DNA of 64,000 bases from assembly GCF_000315915.1 (NCBI RefSeq), contig NC_020191.1, positions 922,392 through 986,391 on the forward strand. The letters are read 5' to 3'. Positions 1-9,321 of the stretch are shown here, in pieces. This DNA comes from Henningerozyma blattae CBS 6284. Its lineage: Eukaryota > Ascomycota > Saccharomycetes > Saccharomycetales > Saccharomycetaceae. How positions within the stretch are numbered: the stretch's first letter is position 1; each line of letters opens with the position of its first letter. The translations under genes and the position numbers were made by a program. The notes beneath the pieces are model-generated. The model was not told the DNA's origin. It worked only from the letters and a program-made list of their open reading frames with translations, and did no database searches.

Positions 1-33
1 TCTTGAAAATCCCTAATACCTTTTTCCTTGCAG
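1..33 (+). other. 3' end of an intron (RPL22)
   Basis: The sequence ends in a pyrimidine-rich run and CAG at 31-33, directly before the conserved RPL22 reading frame. No TACTAAC branch site lies in these 33 bases. A weaker CCCTAAT occurs at 12-18, so the real branch point may lie upstream of the window. RPL22 genes in S. cerevisiae also carry an intron after the first few codons. Confidence 0.85.
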
Positions 34-381
34 GTCTCAAGAAAACAAAAGATCACCAAGACTTTTACCGTTGATGTTTCATCTCCAGTAGAAAATGGTG
101 TTTTTGACTCAGCTGCCTACTCAAAGTATCTAATCGATCATATAAAGGTCGATGGTACAGTTGGTAACTTGGGTAATGCCATAAAGATTGAAGAAGATGG
201 TTCTATTGTTTCTATTGTTTCTACTACTAAATTCTCTGGTAAGTATTTAAAATATTTAACAAAGAAGTACCTAAAGAAGAATCAATTAAGAGACTGGATC
301 AGATTTGTTTCAACTAAGCAAAATAGTTACAGATTAGCTTTCTATCAAGTTACACCAGAAGAAGATGAAGAGGCAGAATAA
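34..381 (+). CDS. RPL22: 60S ribosomal protein L22 (eL22), exon 2, 5' part outside window
   Basis: A component of the large cytosolic ribosomal subunit. From residue 5 of the visible frame the protein matches yeast Rpl22 nearly throughout: an SRKQKI start, then [35 protein letters not shown] and a glutamate-rich tail. The frame runs back into a 3' splice site at 33, so the first exon (a handful of codons) is upstream and the gene is incomplete here. The same-strand neighbour is MOB2, as in S. cerevisiae, where RPL22B and MOB2 are adjacent; this suggests the RPL22B position. In S. cerevisiae Rpl22 binds and inhibits splicing of the RPL22B transcript; whether that holds here cannot be seen because the intron is cut off. 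Confidence 0.95.
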   Translation, partial: VSRKQKITKTFTVDVSSPVENGVFDSAAYSKYLIDHIKVDGTVGNLGNAIKIEEDGSIVSIVSTTKFSGKYLKYLTKKYLKKNQLRDWIRFVSTKQNSYRLAFYQVTPEEDEEAE

Positions 382-744
382 GCTCTTTTTTTATAAAAAA
401 AATTTAACACTGCATATTCTATTATCTTCATTTCATTAATTCTCTCATTTGTATAATTAGACGTTAATCAATATATATCCATATCTTAAAACTTTTTAGA
501 ACTAGGGATCGTTTCTTGTTGAAGCATTTGGCACTTTTCCTAAACAAGAAAACTATGTTCAGTATGCAACTAAAGCCGGGTAACAATAAGACTGAGAATC
601 TTGTATTTTGAAATATTTCAAGTTTGATTCTGGATCAATAATTTAAAGGACACTTTAAAAAAGTATGATCTGAATATAATACTGAGTTTAAGTGTTACTA
701 ATAAACTTGTAGTTCTTTTATTGATTATTATCATAAATCCAGCT
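382..744. other. Intergenic RPL22-MOB2
   Basis: Holds the RPL22 3' end and the MOB2 promoter. No reading frame or RNA gene is supported. The one clear motif is a Reb1-type site at 576-583. Confidence 0.6.
576..583 (+). promoter_or_regulatory. Reb1-type site upstream of MOB2
   Basis: CCGGGTAA matches the core bound by the general regulatory factor Reb1. It lies about 160 bases before the MOB2 start codon, a usual position for a factor that sets the nucleosome-free region. Confidence 0.6.
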
Positions 745-1856
745 ATGTCATTTTTTAACTTCAAGTATGTTTGTCACGCCTAACTAATAGAATTTTCCTT
801 TTTTATCTCACTAAGACACGTTACTAACTAACAGTATCTAATCATTATTTTTCGCCTAGAGGTTTTGGAAGAAATAACAAGAAAAATAAGAGTCCTGCTC
901 CACATGCAGTACCAGTTGCTGCTCCACCCGCAAAATTATATGCAAATTCATACGGGAATAGCTCCAGATCATCATTAAAGAAACAAACATCGCCTACAAG
1001 GATATCTCAAATAAGCTCAACCTCCCCATCTCACTATTCACAACCCCATTCACAAACACAGACATCTCAAGTACAAACACCTAGCCATCAACTGTCACGA
1101 ACTCAAACCCCCCAACAGCAAGCACAACCGCAAACACAGCAACATCATTATGTACAGCAACTACAAAATAATCAACAAATATACAATCCATCTGCTACTC
1201 CGCAGCCACAACAACCTCAGCTGATACAAAATCCACAGATAGATTCAAATACAACGAAACCTGAATCACAAGAAGTTATGTTTTTAAGTGAGCCATTCGT
1301 TAGGACAGCCTTGGTAAAAGGTTCTTTTAAAACCATTGTTCAGTTACCCAAATATGTTGACGCAGGAGAATGGGTAGCGTTAAATGTTTTCGAATTTTTT
1401 ACAAACTTAAATCAATTTTACGGTGTGATAGCCGAATGTGTAACACCAGAAGCTTATCCAACAATGAATGCAGGACCTCATACAGACTACTTATGGCTAG
1501 ATGCAAATAATAGGCAAGTTTCATTACCAGCTAGTCAATATATCGATTTAGCTTTAACTTGGATAAACAATAAAGTTAATGACAAGAATTTATTTCCAAC
1601 AAATAATAATGTCCCTTTTCCTCCGCAGTTCTTAAAAGATGTTCAGAGAATTATGGTCCAACTTTTTAGAATATTTGCACATATATATCATCATCACTTT
1701 GATAAGATTGTACATTTATCGCTAGAAGCTCACTGGAACTCATTATTTGCTCATTTTATTAGCTTTTCAAATGAATTTAGTATCATTGATAGACAAGAAA
1801 TGTATCCACTACTATCTTTGATTGAAAATTTTGAAAGTCAAGGTAAAATCATATAG
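745..1856 (+). CDS. MOB2: Mob2-type activator of Cbk1 kinase, spliced gene
   Basis: Join 745..764 and 860..1856, 338 residues. Mob2 binds and activates the NDR kinase Cbk1 in the RAM network, which controls daughter-specific transcription and polarised growth. Exon 1 encodes MSFFNF plus two bases of a lysine codon. GTATGT at 765 starts the intron, TACTAAC lies at 822-828, and TAG at 857-859 ends it. The joined frame reads MSFFNFKGFGRNNKKNK, almost the S. cerevisiae Mob2 start. Residues 20 to about 145 are low-complexity, rich in Q, P, S and T. The Mob domain follows, with FLSEPFVRTALVKG, DYLWLDANNRQV and the helix IYHHHFDKI containing zinc-ligand-type histidines. S. cerevisiae MOB2 also has one intron after a very short first exon. 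The gene converges with RPO41, as in S. cerevisiae. Confidence 0.95.
765..859 (+). other. MOB2: Spliceosomal intron of MOB2 (95 bases)
   Basis: 5' splice site GTATGT, branch site TACTAAC at 822-828, 3' splice site CCTAG at 855-859. An earlier CAG at 832-834, only six bases after the branch site, must be skipped: it is too close, and using it would break the frame. Distance from the branch adenosine to the used AG is about 31 bases. Confidence 0.9.
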
Positions 1857-2187
1857 AGCATAAAATTTTTATTAAACTTTATAACAACATTCATGAAAAA
1901 TTCGAAGTGATTACTAGGTATTCATATGTGTATTTATTACTCTTAAGAATATATATACGAGTATGTATGTACATCAATGTATAATATTTTAAGACATCAA
2001 AAAACTTATAAAATTAACATTCTATTGGAATAAATTACACTTATATTTACAGTTTTTACGTATTTACAGAAATTATTATGACTAATATTGTTTATAAATG
2101 AATAATAGATGTGGTGCAAATTATCAGGAGGGCAAATGGAAACAATGAGCTTTTGCTTAAATTTAAGTATCGTTACAATTAAGGGTA
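1857..2187. other. Intergenic, convergent MOB2 and RPO41 3' ends
   Basis: AT-rich shared 3' region. On the minus strand, 1966-1973 reads TGTACATA, which fits the Puf3 recognition pattern TGTANATA used in mRNAs for mitochondrial proteins. It is about 215 bases past the RPO41 stop, so it is only relevant if the 3' UTR is long. Nothing else is seen. Confidence 0.45.
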
Positions 2188-5100
2188 TTATGAGAAAAAA
2201 TATGCACTCTTCCTTAATTCTTGAACGTCAAATTGACCTTTCGTTGGAATTGGAGGCAGAGTTAATGGGGTTAGAATAGGCATATGACAAGCTGTAGCTT
2301 TCAATAAAGTATCTATATCTTTGTAATCTTCAGCAATTGAAACAGTTGTTACCATATTTTTTCCTGCTTCCTGTTTTTCAGACTCGATTGAATTTAATAA
2401 TTCTTTACGAATCTTCTCTTCATGTATTTCATCAGCTAATGTAGCAGGCCTGCCCAGTTTAGTGGACAATTGTTTACGGCATTCAACAATTTTACGTGCA
2501 AGAGGAGAAGTTCTCGGTATTTTGCACACCTGTAAATAATCCTTATATCTTTGGTTAAATTCAGTCTTTAATCTTTCAATCAAATCAACTTCATGCAATT
2601 TTATGAATTCTTCTCTTAAAAGGTAATTCATTTTATCAACATCACATGCATGTGTCCAATATGAATCATGAACAGATGCAAAATCTAAACCATGCTCACC
2701 ACATTTAGTAGCAGAAAGTAGCATATGGGATGCGTCCAATGAATGTATAAAATTGGGAGGAAACCCTGATTTCTGTCTACGAGCATTGACAGGATTTACA
2801 GCAAGTGGATCAGCAATAAAGATTGTTTGTAAATTGGTTTTTATTTGCTTTTTAGATTCATCACGGTAAGGTTGAACGATTGGTAGGCCCAATGGAGTAG
2901 TCCAAATAACTGATGACATAAAATCTGGTTTATTACCATTTCTAAATGATTTTGAATCTACATCTAAACGAATTGCTCTAGAGATTCTTTTTGAACATTC
3001 ACCTAGCCAATCTTGGATTTCATGTGCACCCTTGAAAGATTCTCTAATAGCAGCAAAAACATGCTTTGCTAAATAGCCCCCATATTCAAACGCTAGTTGT
3101 TTGTCATCAAATTTTTCGGTTAATTGTTTAGCAATTTGTCTCGTAGCACCGATAAAAGTAACACCATAGACGTTTGTCATTACTGTTTGTTTAACTACCT
3201 TTCTGGTAATTTTACCTTGTAAAATTTTGGCAGTTTCGTCACCTTCTTTTGCGGCAACATCTAATCTAGCTTCCACCAATTTCGCAACATGATTGTAAAC
3301 ATCTTGAGGTTTAGGACTTGGGACAAGATTAACTTGAATTGCACCCTCCACATCACCACCTAGTGCAGCATAATGTTGTAAACCATTGCATGTACCATCT
3401 TGATGAACTGGTTGATGTGAAATAAAATCTTCAGGATTTTCTAGCTTGAAAGCTTCATTTAATTCCATACACGTTGCTAATGCTTGCCAAGGCTTATCAG
3501 CTGACTGCCACCAGCCTTTACCATCTAAAGGATGTTCCGCAGAATCTTTTAAGTCTTCAATATGCTGATTAGCAAAAGCAATACGATCATCCAAAGAAGC
3601 TTTATCGTAACCAAAAAGATTTGCAAGATGAACTTTCAACCATTTTAAACCTTGTGGCCCTAATCTACGGCCTTTCCAGAAAATTAGCAAACCTCTACTC
3701 ATATCATTCCCTAAATGGTTAAAATGAGGTGACAATGGGTATGCACGACCTCTAAAATCTAAATTATGTGGGAAATATATTTTCTCACCTAAAAATGCTC
3801 TTGCGATTTCCAATTTATAGTTTGAATCACATCTAACTGATCTATCGGAAGAAATTTTATTAGCAATTTCTTTATTTTTCAATTTCCATTCTCTAACTTC
3901 TTCTGGTTCAGCGTTACTTGGCAGAGGAGGTAAAACCACCATATCATCTTGAATGCCCGGTATATCTAAAAATTGTTTACCGGTATTCCAAACTTCGGAT
4001 AAAACATTAAATACTTTCCTATTAACAGTCCATCCTGTTAAGCCAATAACGTTTAAACCAGAGTAAATCGTTGGAATCAAATTTTCCTCAGAAACAGCTT
4101 TTAGATAAGCTACCTGTTCAGGTGAATCTCTCGTTCTGATTAATATGGACTGAGAGTAATGATACCCACCCGAATTCCAACTAACCCACTTTCTAGGTTT
4201 TACAATCATTGGCATTTGTTGAGGCTGGACTGAGGTAGCTAGCCTTTCACCATTTAATTGTTTGATTAACGATTTGTGGATTTTTAATACACCAATCTTT
4301 GCACCATTATGGTATTGATAACTATGTGAAAATGCAGGCAGTTCTCCGTAAACATATTTATTAGTTTTTGGGTCATGACCTCTAACATTAACTTTGGCCA
4401 CATGCAATAGGGTTGAAATCATAATTGATCCAATTTGTGCCCTAGCAGCTTGAGGCCATTCAATTTTAGATTTTTCTATATTGTGATCTCTTAATCTTTT
4501 TTTTGCTGACCATACGTACTTTTTAAATACATGAGGCTTAGTAGAAACATTTTTAAATGTATGCATTTCATTACGGATTAATTGTTCGGAACGAAATTCC
4601 AGTTCAATTGCTTTCCCAACCGATATGACTGCTCTGGCTGTTCTCATCCCTTCAAATACCCCACCAGTTGAGTTTAATTTCAATAGCTCAAGAATTGTAA
4701 TGACACACATTTTCTCTGGATCAACCAAGTTTAAGTAAGGAGCATAATCAGAGGATATACCCCCGGCTTTCCGCTTATCAATTAAAGAATCTTGTAATAA
4801 TTCATTTGCCTGCTCCACTTCTTTCTTAATTAATGGTAACATTTGTGAATACCACTCCCATAATTTAACATTTAGCTTTTTCTCGAATGGAGCTTCACCT
4901 CTGGATTTGGCGTCCATGAAATCATGTTTCCATCTTTCCTTTGCAGCTTCTGTAGACCTAGTTTCTAAAACTCTTTGTCTATCTTGATTAAAGTTTTCTA
5001 AGAACTCATCAAACTTCTCTCTTTCTGCATCAGTTTTCAATGAGCAATATATTTCATAGAAATCTACGGATTTATCTTCTAGCTTTGTTGCTAAGATGGA

Positions 5101-6246
5101 GGTTTCGCTATCAAAATTAAAAGAAGCAATTTTTTGTTTCTGAGTTTCAGTTAGTGACAATCCTTGTAAACTATGTCTAATGACTTTCATACCAATTGTG
5201 TCGACAGACAGCAATTCTCCAGCATCTTTTTCAATTGTATCAATATTTTCATTAAGATCCCATTTCTTAGATATTTCTGTATCGTCTGGATCTAAAATTG
5301 CCTCTTCAGAAGGAGATGTTTTTAATTGTTGCAAAGTTGGGTCGTCATTTTTTAAATCGTTTGTATTAGTTTCGGGGATTGATTTAGCACTTTTTATGGG
5401 CGGTATCGTCTTTTCTGTATCCTCTGAAGGATAAGATGGATTTTTATCAAATATATTTCGAATCGCTATTGGTAATTCAGAAGCCTCAACTAGGTTCAAA
5501 TCACGTAGTAATTTATAATCATTTAAAGTAAAAATATCTGTATTCTTAAGCACAGCTTTTTTAGCATTTTTATTGTTGGACATTGAAAAAAAAGTATTAA
5601 TATCAGTGATATATGATCCAAAATCGGAACGCTTTGAAAAAGATAATGCAAAATGGACCAATATTGCTATCGTTCTGTCATTATAAGTAGAATCAGGGAA
5701 ATGCTTCTCTAAATCACGTGTAACTTTTAGACTCAAGTCAGATAATTTTTTTATTTTACCAGAATCAGCTAAATATGACAAATACATGTTGTAATCATCG
5801 ATAAAGTTAATCCTATGTGGTTTAATGGCGTATAGTGACTCTAAAATATGAAATGCACGATCGACATAGTTAGAACACAAACAAGCTTCTAATAAAGACC
5901 ATAATTGCATGACACTTCTATTTGTTGAAGAGCTGTTTATTATTGACCTGTAAGATCTATCAAAAGGTTCAAAATTTGGATTTATGCTAAACTTGGAAGA
6001 CTTCCAAAAACCCAAATCTATTTGGGGCTTATTAAGTTTCCTTTGTTGAGGGGCCACTTCAAATGATGATTTTACAGAACTATTGTTCACGTCCAAAGAT
6101 GCAAGGAGATTAGAACCTTTTGACGAAATATACCTCTTACAGCTGTCATTACAACCAATAAAACGCGAGCTTAGACTTGACGCAGTACTAGATGAAACTG
6201 CAAGATTCAGGTTAACTGAACGAGATCTTACTGTTGACCTCAACAT
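2188..6246 (-). CDS. RPO41: Mitochondrial DNA-directed RNA polymerase
   Basis: Single-subunit, T7-phage-type RNA polymerase that transcribes mitochondrial DNA, working with Mtf1. Length is 1352 residues, against 1351 in S. cerevisiae. The N-terminus is rich in Arg and Ser without acidic residues ([18 protein letters not shown]), a mitochondrial targeting signal. A poorly conserved N-terminal extension precedes the polymerase core. Visible core motifs are [18 protein letters not shown] near residue 945 (motif A with a catalytic Asp), [14 protein letters not shown] near 1015-1028 (O helix with Lys and Tyr) and HDSYWTH near 1194 (motif C with the second catalytic Asp). All key residues are present. 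TUB2 lies upstream on the same strand, as in S. cerevisiae. Confidence 0.98.
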   Translation of the reverse strand: MLRSTVRSRSVNLNLAVSSSTASSLSSRFIGCNDSCKRYISSKGSNLLASLDVNNSSVKSSFEVAPQQRKLNKPQIDLGFWKSSKFSINPNFEPFDRSYRSIINSSSTNRSVMQLWSLLEACLCSNYVDRAFHILESLYAIKPHRINFIDDYNMYLSYLADSGKIKKLSDLSLKVTRDLEKHFPDSTYNDRTIAILVHFALSFSKRSDFGSYITDINTFFSMSNNKNAKKAVLKNTDIFTLNDYKLLRDLNLVEASELPIAIRNIFDKNPSYPSEDTEKTIPPIKSAKSIPETNTNDLKNDDPTLQQLKTSPSEEAILDPDDTEISKKWDLNENIDTIEKDAGELLSVDTIGMKVIRHSLQGLSLTETQKQKIASFNFDSETSILATKLEDKSVDFYEIYCSLKTDAEREKFDEFLENFNQDRQRVLETRSTEAAKERWKHDFMDAKSRGEAPFEKKLNVKLWEWYSQMLPLIKKEVEQANELLQDSLIDKRKAGGISSDYAPYLNLVDPEKMCVITILELLKLNSTGGVFEGMRTARAVISVGKAIELEFRSEQLIRNEMHTFKNVSTKPHVFKKYVWSAKKRLRDHNIEKSKIEWPQAARAQIGSIMISTLLHVAKVNVRGHDPKTNKYVYGELPAFSHSYQYHNGAKIGVLKIHKSLIKQLNGERLATSVQPQQMPMIVKPRKWVSWNSGGYHYSQSILIRTRDSPEQVAYLKAVSEENLIPTIYSGLNVIGLTGWTVNRKVFNVLSEVWNTGKQFLDIPGIQDDMVVLPPLPSNAEPEEVREWKLKNKEIANKISSDRSVRCDSNYKLEIARAFLGEKIYFPHNLDFRGRAYPLSPHFNHLGNDMSRGLLIFWKGRRLGPQGLKWLKVHLANLFGYDKASLDDRIAFANQHIEDLKDSAEHPLDGKGWWQSADKPWQALATCMELNEAFKLENPEDFISHQPVHQDGTCNGLQHYAALGGDVEGAIQVNLVPSPKPQDVYNHVAKLVEARLDVAAKEGDETAKILQGKITRKVVKQTVMTNVYGVTFIGATRQIAKQLTEKFDDKQLAFEYGGYLAKHVFAAIRESFKGAHEIQDWLGECSKRISRAIRLDVDSKSFRNGNKPDFMSSVIWTTPLGLPIVQPYRDESKKQIKTNLQTIFIADPLAVNPVNARRQKSGFPPNFIHSLDASHMLLSATKCGEHGLDFASVHDSYWTHACDVDKMNYLLREEFIKLHEVDLIERLKTEFNQRYKDYLQVCKIPRTSPLARKIVECRKQLSTKLGRPATLADEIHEEKIRKELLNSIESEKQEAGKNMVTTVSIAEDYKDIDTLLKATACHMPILTPLTLPPIPTKGQFDVQELRKSAYFFS

Positions 6247-6978
6247 AGCTGAATATTATTGATAAGATAGTAATTGACTATCCGTAATTATCTATATGAA
6301 TATTGCTATTATTCAGGATATTATCTCATCTTTTAAATTAGTCTATATTAAAAGCTTAAATCAAATTTTTCACGAATTCCTATATTGATATTTTTTCTTT
6401 CAGGCAATACCTAATTTTGGAATCGCTTTACGACTTCTAGAAGGCCGGGTAAAAGTATTTTGCTGTCCGCTCATATCCTACACTACATGATAGGTAATAC
6501 TGAAATTTAAAAGTGTAAGTATAAAATTAAATATGTTAAAGTAATGAAAAATTATTAAGACAATAATAAAGGATGAAGTTTCAGGTATCGAATTTGAATT
6601 AAATTAAATTATATATAGTAGTATAATAGACACTCAAATATGGTTACATATAAATATATTCAGAGAATACACCAATATAGATCCACATGCTTGGCTTGTC
6701 GAGTAATAATAGTAAATAGGAATAGGTAGATACTAGAGCATTCAAAATATTAGTTATAAAATTCTCAATATTATAAGATCATGTAATGATTCACTATAGT
6801 ATGGTATAATATGGTATTGAATGGTATTAACAGTTAGAATGAGAGATATAGTATTGTGTGAAATATGAATCTGATTGTTTAATGGAGAGAAGTAATAGCA
6901 AGGAAGAGGATAAAAATGAAGGAAAAGAATAAGGATAAAAAATCAAATCAAAATATAATACAATGCTAAGTAATCTGC
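6247..6978. other. Intergenic TUB2-RPO41
   Basis: Holds the RPO41 promoter and the TUB2 3' region. CCGGGTAA at 6445-6452 is a Reb1-type site about 200 bases upstream of RPO41. The remainder is AT-rich with no supported gene. Confidence 0.55.
6445..6452 (+). promoter_or_regulatory. Reb1-type site upstream of RPO41
   Basis: CCGGGTAA core match, about 200 bases before the RPO41 start on the opposite strand. Reb1 sites work in either orientation. Confidence 0.55.
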
Positions 6979-8358
6979 TTATTCAAAAGATTCTGCCATT
7001 TGTTGATCTTGTTGTGGAATAGGTTCTGGCTCATTATCGTACACTTCGTCATTTAAGTCTTCATCACCAACAGTAGCTTCTTGATATTGTTGATATTCAC
7101 TAACTAAATCATTCATATTAGCTTCAGCTTCTGTGAATTCCATTTCATCCATACCTTCTGTAGTATACCAATGTAAGAAAGCCTTTCTCTTGAACATGAC
7201 AGAGAATTGACTGCCAACTCTTCTAAATAATTCTTGAATAGATGTAGAGTTACCAATAAAAGTGGCAGACATATCTAAGCCCTTAGGAGGAACTGAACAG
7301 ACAGATGTTTGTACGTTATTTGGAATCCATTCAACAAAGTATGAGGAATTTCTTGTTTGTACTTTTAACATTTCATCTTCAACTTCTTTAACCGAAACTT
7401 TACCTCTGAAAAAGGCGGCAACAGTCAAATATCTACCTTTTCTTGGATCAGAAGCAGCCATCATATTCTTAGGATCAAACATTTGTTGAGTTAATTCTGG
7501 AACAGTCAAAGATCTAAATGATTGGGAACCCATAGCAGTTAGTGGAGCATAGCCAACCATGAAAAAATGTAAACGCGGGAATGGAACTAAGTTAACAGCC
7601 AACTTTCTTAGATCAGAATTTAGTTGACCTGGGTAACGTAGAGAAGTGGTAACACCAGACATAACACTGGAAACTAAGTTATTCAAATCATTGTAAGAAG
7701 GTTGTTGTAATTTTAGAGTTCTTTGACAAATATCATACAAGGCTTCATTATCAATACAGAAAGTTTCATCAGAATATTCAACCAATTGGTGGACAGAAAG
7801 AGTAGCGTTATAAGGTTCAACAACGGTATCAGAAGTCTTTGGAGAGGGGACAACAGAGAAAGTAGCCATCATTCTATCTGGGTATTCTTCTCTGATTTTG
7901 GAAATCAACAAAGTACCCATACCAGAACCAGTACCACCACCTAAAGAGTGAGTGATTTGGAAACCTTGCAAAGAATCACACCCTTCAGCTTCACGTCTAA
8001 TAACATCCATAACTGAATCAACTAATTCAGCACCTTCAGTGTAATGACCTTTAGCCCAAACATTACCTGCTGAAGATTGGCCGAAAATATAGTTGTCAGG
8101 TCTAAACAAGTTTCCTAGTTCTGAGTTCTTAACGGTATCAATAGTACCTGGTTCTAAATCGACATTGACGGATCTTGGGACATATTTACCAGAAGAGGCT
8201 TCATTGAAATAAACACCTAGACGAGCTTTTTGAATATCATCAGTACCATGGTAGTTACCGTTGTAATCCAAACCGTGTTCACCACAGATTGTTTCCCAAA
8301 AGGCAGCACCGATTTGATTACCACATTGACCGGTTGAAATATGGATGATTTCTCTCAT
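6979..8358 (-). CDS. TUB2: Beta-tubulin
   Basis: Forms the alpha/beta heterodimer of microtubules: mitotic spindle, nuclear and astral arrays. Length is 459 residues, close to 457 in S. cerevisiae. The protein starts [17 protein letters not shown], with the N-terminal MREI tetrapeptide tied to tubulin autoregulation in animal cells. The tubulin/FtsZ GTP-binding loop [10 protein letters not shown] lies near residue 140. The acidic C-terminal tail ([16 protein letters not shown]) is typical of beta-tubulin and binds motors and associated proteins. Codon use looks biased, as expected for a well-expressed gene. No intron. It is divergent from MSH4 across a 963-base promoter region; in S. cerevisiae TUB2 and MSH4 are both on chromosome VI but not adjacent. 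Confidence 0.98.
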   Translation of the reverse strand: MREIIHISTGQCGNQIGAAFWETICGEHGLDYNGNYHGTDDIQKARLGVYFNEASSGKYVPRSVNVDLEPGTIDTVKNSELGNLFRPDNYIFGQSSAGNVWAKGHYTEGAELVDSVMDVIRREAEGCDSLQGFQITHSLGGGTGSGMGTLLISKIREEYPDRMMATFSVVPSPKTSDTVVEPYNATLSVHQLVEYSDETFCIDNEALYDICQRTLKLQQPSYNDLNNLVSSVMSGVTTSLRYPGQLNSDLRKLAVNLVPFPRLHFFMVGYAPLTAMGSQSFRSLTVPELTQQMFDPKNMMAASDPRKGRYLTVAAFFRGKVSVKEVEDEMLKVQTRNSSYFVEWIPNNVQTSVCSVPPKGLDMSATFIGNSTSIQELFRRVGSQFSVMFKRKAFLHWYTTEGMDEMEFTEAEANMNDLVSEYQQYQEATVGDEDLNDEVYDNEPEPIPQQDQQMAESFE

Positions 8359-9104
8359 TTTTTTTGTTATATGTTATTATAGTCTATTGAATTATTTTAA
8401 TTCAAATGTAATTCGTGGTATTGTTCCTTTTGATGCTTATAAATATAAAATTAGATGTAGATCGTAATTTTTTTTTTTTGATACTTCAAACTCTAGACTG
8501 TAAACTTCTAATTTGATTCCAATATTCAAAACAGATAATATAACAACCAAAAAACAGTAAGGTATATATATATATGAATGTGCTTATATTAATCTTAAAA
8601 ATTTAAATCAAAAAAAAAATTTATAAAAGCAGAAAACCGTATGCAACTGAAATGAGAATTCAGATCAAAGAATATTTTTATTCCAATTGCTAACGTGTAC
8701 TATTAAACTAAGGTTTAATCTAATAGGACCCACATACCTTCCCATTGATGAAAGATATTATGTTGATGGCGATCATGAGGATCTACTTGGTTAATGCCAT
8801 CCAGAATTCAGAACCTGGGTAAATGATTCTTGGGCCAGTAACTTTGTTTGTTAGATTTCTGGTTAGTTTCATGTCGCGTTTTGTTTTGTTTTCGAGATTT
8901 GTGAGATAGCGGATTTCCTCATATTTCATATTCTCTGTTGACGCGATTCCCTTTTTGGGAATGCCGTCGTTGCAGATGACTTCATTTTCCTTCTTCGGAA
9001 GAATTGGTTATGTGATCACGTGATTGTTTGGGATTTTCGTGTTGAAACGCGTAAACAAAATGCACGGATGTATTGATTGCCGTAATAGGTAGATTTCCTT
9101 ATTT

Positions 9105-9114
9105 TAGCCGCCGA
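9105..9114 (+). promoter_or_regulatory. URS1 (Ume6) element, MSH4 promoter
   Basis: TAGCCGCCGA is an exact match to the URS1 core bound by Ume6, which represses early meiotic genes during growth and recruits Ime1 in meiosis. It lies about 210 bases before the MSH4 start codon. A second copy follows on the other strand. Confidence 0.85.
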
Positions 9115-9208
9115 AGTTGGTATTTTTCTTTTTCTTCTTCTTTTTTGCTTTCTTTTTCAACTTTACTTTTTTTATATAACTTTTCAGTAAAAGAATCTCA
9201 AAAAGCTC

Positions 9209-9218
9209 TTGGCGGCTA
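9209..9218 (-). promoter_or_regulatory. Second URS1-like element, MSH4 promoter
   Basis: TTGGCGGCTA is the reverse complement of TAGCCGCCAA, one base away from the URS1 core. It lies about 105 bases before the MSH4 start. Two elements so close to a meiosis-specific gene support early-meiotic control. Confidence 0.7.
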
Positions 9219-9321
9219 GAGTAAATCTTTATTAAGATAGCTCCTTTAAAAATATGAGATTTGCACTAATATTGAAGCATTAAAAAATCTTTAAACTGAT
9301 AAAGATTGAATTCTGCTGAAG

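Larger units (their letters stand above)
8359..9321. other. Divergent promoter region TUB2/MSH4
   Basis: Contains the promoters of a housekeeping gene and a meiotic gene. The MSH4-proximal part holds two URS1-type elements, and GATCACGTGATT near 9014-9025 is a palindromic CACGTG (Cbf1-type) site. The TUB2 side has a poly-T tract near 8469-8479. No reading frame is supported. Confidence 0.6.
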
